Below, piece after piece: positions 63,701-64,000 of a stretch of DNA of 64,000 nt (positions within the stretch are counted from its first letter, which is position 1; every line of letters starts with the position of its first letter). This DNA is from Amycolatopsis taiwanensis DSM 45107. Its GTDB lineage: Bacteria > Actinomycetota > Actinomycetes > Mycobacteriales > Pseudonocardiaceae. The DNA lies in the NCBI RefSeq assembly GCF_000519205.1, contig NZ_JAFB01000014.1, positions 186,001 to 250,000 of the forward strand, in the 5' to 3' direction. Under the pieces are notes generated by a model, which was not told the origin of the DNA, ran no database searches, and was given only the letters and a program-made list of their open reading frames with translations. A program made the position numbers and the translations under genes.

Positions 63701-64000
63701 ACGCGCTCCTTTATGGAAATGCTTCGGTGGCTTGGTGCTCTCCTTGGCGGCGGGAGAGGGCCGGGCACGCAGGAGCTGACCATGGGCGCTCGTGACGGCG
63801 CGGCCATCATGACGCCCGTGGCCGAGGTTTTGCATGTCGAGTTGCCGGCCCTGCCGCCAATAGAGCCGTACGCCAATTTGACCGAAGCGGAGCGAGCCGA
63901 CTTCGCCGAGCGTGTGGCCCGGGTGGGGCAAGAACTCCGCGGCCAACTGACCACTGTGGAGTTCGCCGCCAAGTACGTGCCCAACCAAACCCTCGTGGAC
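39728..64000 (+). CDS. Giant multidomain ESX-linked protein (8,091+ residues, runs off window)
   Basis: One uninterrupted reading frame from the ATG at 39728 (ribosome-binding site GAGGGAG at 39717-39723) to the last base; the stop lies beyond the window. I checked the frame at more than ten points across it and it is the same throughout. Order by residue: WXG100-like domain with W65-H-G67; hydrophobic helices (about 118-230); Ala/His repeats (about 418-500); two related beta-rich modules (about 960-1400) with a Pro-Glu linker; SecA-like ATPase (about 1735-2255); ADP-ribosyltransferase-like domain (about 2515-2830); PD-(D/E)XK nuclease-like domain (about 2900-3190); HD domain (about 3670-3920); long coiled coils (about 4020-4800); amidohydrolase-like barrel (about 5270-5735); four membrane-like segments (about 5915-6280); beta-propeller (about 7075-7410); membrane segment (about 7440); unknown C-terminal domain. 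Likely a type VII substrate or toxin-delivery protein, by inference. Confidence 0.9.
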   Translation, partial: MSIQPPHGSGWLVEALFQAFGAGHWPKMDEDHVRELGRACQEMCNALREAANSLAVEPGTIKKYWHGKSSQAFIASFELQQANLDSQAQYFDSLAQICMQTAKDVEETKLRMINQLIITAALLVASYAVFPGLGRLLADPIAQRLLEVLPGIANGLPGRIAARALPQLAERNAFRAAVGRLGPMLVGGIDGTVFMGGPELLTQMETGHWNLRNLLVSTATGALSGPLGVAVGRPLARSLSKVGKSMEKRAVKVQLEHPDTILGGKSTLSYIARDSVYTKPTTVLHGAVVGASTMPMASYVGTGLVNEGYGDPWGSHGNNLAMHYREGAAQGAWAGVLAGNASPTHTVGALGAGAKHLVMGEGMAGARDAIGMYAVQHGMVHSPDPALLQQHSGLLDGAPTTAPPSHAAHADTASSLLGGSADASATHGAHADAANNRGDGASATHTAHGDAANSRVDGSADAAATHAAHGDAVDGRVGGSADASATHAAHGEAAHVQIDASAAAAAATTSALGAQSHAPAGEHGPVRDTAGTAGRSAPRAPARSAEPLGETAVHPGAKDEGPATVTDPGKTTSDTPGGQKPPAQARKPGDGSVTRDGGVVQNDSRAGTGRGAEGDHGAGSDHGTPGSTDTASGEKPQAVSDAKAHAATSGEKPLAVSGETARSPHPGEHTSEPARPDDSTRTETAQDGRGPAKQAHRPDSPVRAHEGDGRQEPPPPQVEHAAGDGSRAADDGSGGTPGSRAGSDPYGPERLGQTLGDEHLTEVYQGLPPDAQEGLRRIHESNNGDAEATLADLAALNARGGDLERALVDAGRDTSNLRSRFAHWLADKTGIGQKFFDAQARRENFVQQRIAELEYAIRHTRERVDETVRALVEAEKTGEVPLGERIRRKLAGSVPDERGAEGWPQRLENAEGKLREMRLSPDKAGLTDYVKVAQEVGAIFKRVESARTDLGLRTDSTAGREVIVQLPGVGEVRVHDDLPGFSGEVGPLDAEIRIEGPLGDRDLGELLHHVVRKLQASVIDPAHRDARGNPLPVRIRLTGEAPAHLVTTLRAMIARHPVTGLPLVEPVTGELRHPQVVVDEPAKSVLRDKDLADLFTGLDSPEAQQGFLEMSERSGHEPEVMKPAVDRLIPKAGDGGWAKEDATAVFEKYHEDPAAASRPTLSRLQKAEQAAAGWYTDKAPENDPQRLKSEIAAVGEATPRIVAVIDGAIARAEQAGAAGDWLRSLRETRSALLLDRVVPPPDPVTAFHENVGEVARVLRELDNVDATPADGRSEVTIEGDMFPESLRGHRVHVDIGEVGPFEGERSLPGGPLSRESEYELLGQAARALRAAALRPDGTMPVWRGDLAPEFRHVLESLPAVHPITGEPLLDEGTGHPQHITVRGDAHLTPAERPAFEKSATEPPAPEPQAPEPRVPEPRAPEPWVPEEPRAPEGPRAPGEPWAPDVRVSDRVTRGEGLGDAAGERGEPPQRITGEGDVPPSPDEGPANKESATEPPAPDIGTEDQNHPDAVDHAGPQAGPAQAGAGGDHQRVVVSAGDTTWTRDAGGWYVTEHGGVLDPGGHSVDLPAGSKAVVDGSGELRHVVLPDGASFDRGLDGQWSRPRHDSGELTVSKLDNPVELDVAGPAGGERSTTTLPSESEAVHDRATGEAVAYRQVKGADGQRLPEPRTFVPDGHGGWAELSTSPTKFEAWLASANKAHETARVLFDIADRSGPGVPENQRLTTIDDEALRALFHGSRDDAIAAIYEAVHRNEGVALRWTQLTALDALGTGKIVNMAAGEGKSWLFLADAARQAVRAGVDAVHVITTRGNLADREFERYHELLTPLGFDVHRMNPYALPPEPRDGRPTIYVGTNQDVGFTFLKHDLVPGEHAEGDTVIDATVDEIDEAFVYSDTVYIVSDGAGNLAPEHVAAPVKWAKNFLTEQLDRGQLTEADFGREPGQRGGPAVLTEEGKAKIERILGRDLSDVELKRLGLEAAARWEYVENIHYVRFQDKIYIIDQTTHEVLYDPETSSESRWNGGLAQAIEAKHDLPIRDDPATNKSVTAQELYARDGYHRVAGASGTASGKEELFRSQGLSDQIEEIPRYYESRLTNTGDHVTAGEPEKLDQMAEHVRDMQRDTQQPQLVLTHRNDLVAETSARLDALGVEHTAIDAKWFLEQGTNREAAFKEVIDAAGQPGKVLVINMQGARGVDIPISDQAKALGGLHVRVTAHSGLSRDIDIQAENRAARSGDPGSVSYYISPDDEVFRLSSNPDVQHAVIQYTHAMETRTNLDQAEQRLRDLVPDLQSKAEQNLGIHRLTTTSRPNAPPIAAHGPSTTSDTAQPQPPPQPPPTETALSNGARPAGPQAPLSAETPHPSDAVPSRPDGHGGGHGTELRREGVPDPRQGGNEIGNTTEVPEQAGHDTAVTHKDDVPDGGGGHLAGPSGPDAFAAPPGLDDAGGSPVAALHDSVDWWRQAIHEAPGRVQDTPIEEMLDRIESHFRALDDATRGAGPEPGKELLRNLSYHVEAFNEIVHRHLPGQRELPDPLSPEALRRFGREDPVAYFAYRAMNPDASYSDYVSWQDDPSGQSLWDRIGERNFLDASLADVYTRTQRVRRIITLEAGSRAGQPDLADLDAEGPATDLVKLRQRSGEVDFDEVRRRSRDWLEDLSRSDPDAREQLDRFLNAARGVSRITDDALNRYLMYLARWHGNPPVRDSDVVHEGELDFDTVLAGVRQAVAAVPEAPEPVVLYRGMHVEDPGALPEVGDVVKDPRLAYASYSSDIAAEHFTGDRGIGVLEIITTRRGAPLAATSLVRDTLREHLIDPGDPRVVREKFTIAGPHGKPLVVLVEEAESARRGSISSSVDVVPSGEALSAALNHGMGSGGRDHADLSTGGGERAQEGADELPRSDSDGSGAPVAEEVAHRNLLDLLNGEDRDTADETYGIYYDQPGRRGYIQRRRDAPTFQGHKVPLIKRGTDGRYQIRPATPEAVKSSYHDIPPVVGHRGTLDATDLADADWMARERPGIQASAAEAKDSVAGNPHPGREWDEFDQSGFTSVRNRIGEPLGELAARHAIRDLAARLPDGYRIEPVDIPAAGAARFDQVYRLVGPDGHVKYIVLEAKGPSAGLVPRQGPAGDPNHYLQGHRQYLRSIAEAMQGPERGDAEAAMGRALAEALDQQDIEYFSVRATVENVDGVDRYAGYEMKQFNLGYPSALQALAAAAALPLPGISDQERTVIRFDKATRAEIAQFARYGAQAIADRLGIDESVVVDRINELAENAFVLDDQGLAEAFRDDPVATERIRPYLGARAVFDWGSGLVGLAPGYSLAHVTAALVKEVVTSLRPTTPIDDIRALGITDRDRLEWLAREVTFTREVEDHRVVAAWMKALGPRVHPAFAEVRTWHDALLAGLVRSQVEILGHPGHVLSALDGGRAPVEPNPSADPFGYGYHRAVNIVLDDPDAKYRLLLADVDLGELYGRFGSDLHSAVLVAGEYGMDHLRALYERLAGRPWSEPVVLSSVGRHASDGLAGALAEVPPLLEPRFARDAMPWFGFDPLSTEDVAQFRRLLVSAGLPAEPSTAELVALREVAFNLIDALDFPGDLAGRRNFLATRPDEVGEKVRQELQSTLAAAQGSIADASFEHWRDDLSQLLREDPRFVGLLDEMLSGEANADTVGWLHELLPDEVLRELFSAEEIEQHRALATTVFDLVARVLDVVDAQFGRGPDTPKEHTGPFWQQVVHTYNNGEHSRQDLENIVAYLLWRARESDPGATLERLLAALLVAAVHDVAQGHGRGMDERFAAAVAVELLERSPYPFSEELKEEVYHAILATRIDAVTKEQTVDPAKPGILLQTAMAFADLKLGRRAAPLMGLGLAAMDFGKPGNRFVKKYGTTLQEELDQALREGFDLGEGSTADFVRLIDWSRPLFEAFKDFVDGQVALFKNHAGADPRAEDRTVRQENIEFLEGISRRLRANEITAADAYQEAAEHARADSQYFARVTRQRSAERPAGPEDYLAAARVAVHDPQLDEQWQDDRVRIAFLAERGDLIAGEADRLRARRAEALREAAAAEIRLPFLRARAETLRRQADAYDAAGEDLKASQARDDAQGFEQEAEQQAEIVEAERAKAHVAEADLAVRRLVQKQIAEELGARRDAILGRIADAADRPATGWAPHGVAERARAFDETVHWVENEVKLATLRDVEAAQHPGHVAAGAARAREATRAGQREELAQHYGRLRDEARTARAKAADHQARHAVEAPNTPQGLAHIAERKAERVAAWSELLVRQRERKRVQQQAARPGEELELLDQRIQALRDKLKTPLTEYAMHRSEATRYRQLADTLDAAADDLARQVDALEPSGIPPENGPAAVAIRNRAERTTRSWRATAEEKWSAVDRSRAAYVNAGIPFRGTRSSRVERAGTAGPGEAAIRERELAEADVARAGLLGDSTEERRLVLAIGDTHAEISRAMRDLSELTEQWRRGTGVASGQLNWLQQESGELARLYDKLTRLRAELVAERNLLVAEQEVTEARRALARRMDEWAQAILDRTADPTVPKGAAENAKRRLERAEAAVRQATLRVRELAENRQPHGTATPGAGVSIPDITATPRSGDEAGAADADTLQQALDLARELSRDGHAAPDRTYQAGHELAAGEWPHDDTRMFLEQAEARAAAAGLVTEAGFERDLLNRIAESGNRIKALSLARDAGARGVRQLAETLESEGTDPVRGGEVLRALTAYIAEVNEVVRALRAETRELEHLRDLRDMARAGRRPSGQSATAQQEETEAEREAPPDPTEPVPSSGIDVGPSAANARPERIDFRRVRAAAVLPQSRGLREVADAVAEGVAKTRAAAEQARAAYADALRAIDEDETYLPWVARRLSELTGLPTDADPILGILATVYQLAPLEVLGLVLEPRDVLQKRAVTVPPPALARRIIDKPADTMLRVIAGHRARLLATAEEKAPRVEAAERDWAAARDRALREVDEAQRSAIDDGLPRWAAHQLVTQARNHLADEGSRPVFDPKPDEPRLAKSFGSTGRSARNVVGVRRELAKAVKAAEPSRRHAEREYRAAAAELRLARSKLAGRKSVASGLLRGAGAVEVSGTAAKALDLPVRYVVARRATGETTAQTPTGGSLSERLREITDRIREDEARLNRAINAYLDAERNRDVAHQVYVEEVRDAVMQASDHGVRLGVIARRTGLTHAEVTEITRRVVSPGTSETPPRYRLPVVDAALESRAFLARAGRRMFRLSAIVPDVPELIRYFDSLDPDDPASVDALRAKGVSEATVTALFRNRLSTKGMSDVHHHLLSYALDNQFLGAGNERSDRDPSRVAKALKWLRGGSKPSLAEKQLRYREELGDEGRILYSPIRERAFGLAAASGATYYGLINGLRAGLIDKKGLLELQGKLADALMFKMYRELPADVRWRADAGVVGTRWDIPGAHGYDQLMLMLEGAAKGVEQTADKEAIGQLLGDQANTIYHRDWIAHLQRTVAAAVQVKTDLEAGRFTDEHDAARARDLVVAADGLSALGQVDFLERLVDNGEMLRALLRSADRSELADSLPEEVPDMFNPHFLEKMRANRDTGQTTLLHHDNGWAQLGLNGLFQSTAPDERGLMPMMALLKHHPEFRDNRLVWAHLGVGNWTYLTVEHLDRLERMLDLFPGLHYDFSWTPLGQYLHDDPAVAARFIEFAAKHQDRLLYGSDGISMMPSAQMWRHWTELEPVLVAIMERYPDGPEIVRKITGGNYVRLMDDAERAASQRFVDEYFSDYHDAWVELISEFPESFQRAFHERAQRLRQFFEPDPTRALGPGVGPEEWGGDWRRNPQIESAINAYQIVYGDFSLAKAAKVVRSDFVRQIRTKVAGYWQNRQERGGLRPVETAEGLGMEKTVQALASAHYALKAAEGMSPEQRQELVERVLHDVENTERGRYEAAAAMSRLHQLWRRRALIGWTTVASTAAAGVTAYTMGLTPALTAGAVGLSNGIGFVVRSVLTNIKNAHTTEIRTTTESLMERERTDFEAINRLAKMYDKLIVRDINPGGRKFHKEFPTLGRHVAEVMANIKERTRQFVIDYLATVHFRLPEGVTARDRRIWANMLFSRWKDYLNRLAGGTVDSVNRLNPQAGKLLGRGFNTLVAASWVGHLFGHLYQAVTAHGLAQWVSAGYLPVDLGFAAATLPAIWSAYDKAVGPGLRKLQNLSFSTLTLANAGLTAQFLLNGQWLHTVTAASLTAGTAVLAKMGVNIELKTGRDSAKKGPGAIYVAMSAMQGLGMMALSQSTEMMAAATSVALSGPAIYLARGAWARYRALRPAPRHSFYEGQAPPRAHGAAVPDAGPGPDRTGVAPITPPSTAELPAAGRLDGRGVTAQLRIALEAQLWATRGARDDGRVSDPAWREYGALRSGTLEALGQLDDLVSAWSKQPRGASDVRDLMHRRGQLDNALDELDRFANEHGLPLLDRDSGAPRLVTGDGVPHPHDLAKTGARIERAVHAIEGIEPPEARRLVEDLLNELPRVVLLDRAAVATQLGPRDLKLLGRYLDDPATEAIRYRGRILVRAGDLNEVAERITNLLRREGEPLPDEPAAAADRNVEAELEARRVAGVDTPDSLALLDGVRDRVRRLAALDAIEANEESQRFGLVGEAATLTAELSRWARNYSGPDDETAAAVRALDPLHPRALARDGWTGTISQRGAVLAKHRQVTSGKPDRLAWDTAAHRLLARAESMEPDALRRMFGHDYDFVVAAGNPEFITRDGIPLLRPGLPLDHMVFDLAEAIAHQLQDGGVPWADLGDPKLADELAEQARAATSFEEYRERIHEVVQRREQSAVRLVGQFVDGYTEAQAERYPEYQRTPIQAVPRDFRPLWLAAADTHDSGVPEDTLRTIFQREQENPGSPDQELLRDMPFGSFSGHHPVSPGEQFREPEQPRPPTVDPADADRIMDILVEAMGALVQSNLGKSPLADRLALAIKLVDGDRKAFESAFPEDQDGVRRLLALAATGSPEDIVDEARQPRGPVTRQRFRHENGRPGGRSDDRSPRGGDGTLGGLQRRFGLPVATAGVVLGAAGAAIGGVPSRADATSRVAHPVAAALRGEQQERVEPINPKQFTVNVDMSSSGAAGRVGARLGVPAVSIAEVADAATRKAGSLDAHRDVVRGVDGVAGGFAFDKDDENSNWPPQGITTSMDAQAGGADVGGRQIVAVTSYRKSQSRLTVFKLDGGIGATTPAYSQVGFVEPTADGGFSHVESHAGGAVWYGHLLFVADSAVPGFRVYDTRLIFASNKDGFDYLMPQVGVVKLDGGFLRVSTVSLDHSTSPHRLVVGEYANTNDGPESDAPNSGNRVHPRVVAFEVDPKTGLPKPQAVAAWQTPIQNVQGVAVNHGRLYLSSSDGSHPGTLSTGDPATGKVTKRGWPVGPESLSFWPGQPDMLLTVTEHQGGRVVIAKRLPTTTDHLPQRAMPTSTAKPAPPSNPASLPLGLAGIAVGVAAAAGGGAAYHLRRKTRGSANPEGATAATPDQANFEPVGSLPSLPPRPLNLEELRLRGKSSEGGDLGLTAKVEAEPLPDWGDSSPGNRAEGSLPPLSRPLNPEVSRLGGHSSQRGDVAPTPNVEAEQPDAAGGAVVSDPMWPAPDPGGRTQKPGLPPDRPIPGPVHETRSARRSEGTRDDQPRVFRGDTEGKVPSTLSALTVGDLEAVEQVLDDLNEYRRLVKKLNKEGRGRLRAKDFQHLWESPDTENRQHAKELWEVEGRLRRLINGDATGKDHGLGLSEALAGGDARFKLFGRAVLSHERFRGGLWLLAELRRAEEHPAPGLAHALSALRTVQFGDRDKEGILGDRIYRVVIRPTNELPIDELFVPAPEQKLPDPVAAWAPTHHNVFEIGWWSGPEASRGLRILRAGFTVQVTVVDDENAPAVSKRRWEAGGRPVEWISSSRMGVVVRRSAGRREVEDGLREILLGEIARYRSRVPTVGIDTRLSLMNIGGNAAGVAAGTAGSVALGHPVADGYLLGQALYTLWIAAVGGPTSYISTVNQTRSFMEMLRWLGALLGGGRGPGTQELTMGARDGAAIMTPVAEVLHVELPALPPIEPYANLTEAERADFAERVARVGQELRGQLTTVEFAAKYVPNQTLVD
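40978..41226 (+). repeat. In-frame 57-66-bp Ala/His-rich repeats in giant gene
   Basis: Four imperfect copies of about 21 codons of the form GSADASATHAAHGDAANSRVD, at about residues 418-500 of the giant protein. They sit in a disordered linker between the N-terminal export region and the first folded modules. Confidence 0.75.
43918..44060 (+). repeat. In-frame PAPEP/RAPEP-type repeats in giant gene
   Basis: A run of about nine APEP-, VPEP- and APEG-like units with a 15-18-bp step around CACCGGAACCG. It forms a stiff Pro-Glu linker just before the SecA-like region (residues about 1398-1445). Confidence 0.8.
44930..46480 (+). other. SecA-like ATPase domain inside the giant protein
   Basis: The motifs follow SecA in order. 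Walker A is MAAGEGKS (G1778-S1782, SecA TGEGKT), then VHVITTRGNLADREFERY (SecA VVTVNDYLA-RDAE) and YVGTNQDVGFTFLKHD (SecA YGTNNEFGFDYLRDN). The DEVD-type box is VDEIDEAF (from D1882). In the second helicase half come NMQGARGVDI (from N2183, SecA NMAGRGTDI) and QAENRAARSGDPGS (from Q2221, SecA QLRGRSGRQGDPGS). All nucleotide-binding residues are kept. The preprotein-binding insertion seems short. Confidence 0.88.
47270..48220 (+). other. ADP-ribosyltransferase-like domain in the giant protein
   Basis: R-S-E type mono-ADP-ribosyltransferase pattern: the NAD-binding Arg in VVLYRGMH (R2732), the S-x-S strand in YASYSSD (S2758, S2760), and the catalytic Glu in VVREKF (E2813). The usual ExE has Val at the first Glu position. 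A helical region (RFGREDPVAYFAYRAMNPDASYSDY, VSRITDDALNRYLMYLARW) precedes it. Confidence 0.7.
48430..49290 (+). other. PD-(D/E)XK nuclease-like domain in the giant protein
   Basis: The core motif is RFDQVYR (D3082) followed by YIVLEAKG (E3100, K3102) and QGHRQYL (Q3123). This is the D...ExK...Q arrangement of restriction-endonuclease-fold toxin domains (Tox-REase-like) found at the C-termini of polymorphic toxins. Here it is internal. Confidence 0.7.
50740..51490 (+). other. HD-type phosphohydrolase-like domain in the giant protein
   Basis: Metal-site pattern H...HD...: YNNGEHSRQ (H3726), LLVAAVHDVAQGHGR (H3764-D3765) and GMDERFAAAVAVELL. This looks like the HD domain of nucleotide-cleaving phosphohydrolases. 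Confidence 0.65.
55540..56930 (+). other. Amidohydrolase-like TIM-barrel domain in the giant protein
   Basis: The metal-site order of amidohydrolases is visible: SDVHHHLL (H5282-H5284, the HxH pair), LLHHDNG, RLVWAHLGVGNW (H5613) and RLLYGSDGIS (D5679). It is preceded by an HTH-like helix pair (VIARRTGLTHAEVTEITRRV, about 55231-55290). Confidence 0.7.
57470..58560 (+). other. Cluster of membrane-like segments in the giant protein
   Basis: Four hydrophobic stretches (from about residue 5919: ALIGWTTVASTAAAGVTAYTM; then WVGHLFGHLYQAV, LTLANAGLTAQFLL, YVAMSAMQGLGMMAL). They are separated by charged loops rich in Arg/Lys. They could insert in a membrane during delivery. Confidence 0.65.
60950..61960 (+). 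other. Secreted-type beta-propeller domain in the giant protein
   Basis: Matches stand-alone secreted Streptomyces proteins: GGFAFDKDDENSNWPPQGITTS, HVESHAGGAVWYGHLLFVADSAVPGFRVYD, and LYLSSSDGSHPGTLS. It is followed by a membrane segment (LGLAGIAVGVAAAAGGGAA, from 62042), a topology like that of surface-anchored proteins. Confidence 0.65.

Noticed and set aside
39728-64000. Possibility that the giant frame is several separate genes or frameshifted
   Set aside because: The same frame carries recognisable motifs at many points from 39728 to 64000 and no stop interrupts it; splitting would need internal starts that show no strong ribosome-binding sites where I looked.

Overview
This is high-GC DNA from an actinomycete, most likely of the Pseudonocardiaceae (Amycolatopsis-like). 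The signs are an F420-cofactor gene (fbiC), a WhiB regulator, many GTG starts, ATGA/GTGA-coupled operons and a mycobacterial-type ESX (type VII secretion, T7SS) locus. The genus is inference; nothing in the window proves it.

Layout. 1-2640: start of fbiC, a degenerate IS1634-type transposase and a WhiB1-like protein. 2669-8180: a two-component system divergent from an ABC exporter, an azlCD amino-acid exporter divergent from its likely XRE/cupin regulator, and an hsp20 gene behind an HspR (HAIR) box. 8341-12720: a response regulator fused to a thioredoxin-reductase-like module, two tandem 25-codon mini-cistrons made by a 74-bp repeat, a CRP-domain histidine kinase, an XRE/cupin regulator and an acetyltransferase. 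12793-16973: an overlapping operon bioY / AMP-forming ligase / thiolase / bioM / bioN. Its 3' end runs into a 21-bp-phased palindrome array with a central hairpin, facing kynureninase. 18744-26370: tRNA-Lys(CUU), small hypothetical genes, a MerR-PP2C fusion, a PHP phosphatase, a three-gene membrane/regulator operon with a twin operator, a Tat-exported protein and an enoyl-CoA hydratase.

26778-64000: an ESX locus with eccD, eccB, fused eccC, an EspC-like protein, a WXG/PPE-like Gly-Gln-rich protein, eccE plus an unknown partner on the opposite strand, a YbaB/EspL-like protein, a small protein, and then one enormous gene. From the ATG at 39728 the frame stays open to the last base (8,091 codons, no stop), so the gene is truncated by the window edge. 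The product starts with a WXG100-like module. It then carries Ala/His and Pro-Glu repeats, a SecA-like ATPase with intact motifs, an ADP-ribosyltransferase-like domain, a PD-(D/E)XK nuclease-like domain, an HD phosphohydrolase-like domain, long helical stretches, an amidohydrolase-like barrel, a membrane-segment cluster, a secreted-type beta-propeller and a further membrane segment.

The working reading of the right half is that eccB/C/D/E form a T7SS machine and the small WXG/EspC/YbaB proteins are substrates or chaperones. The giant protein looks like its main cargo: a multi-effector polymorphic toxin, or a secretion/delivery machine in its own right, with a built-in translocase-like motor. 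No mycosin (mycP), eccA or recognisable immunity gene lies in the window; they may lie beyond its right edge.
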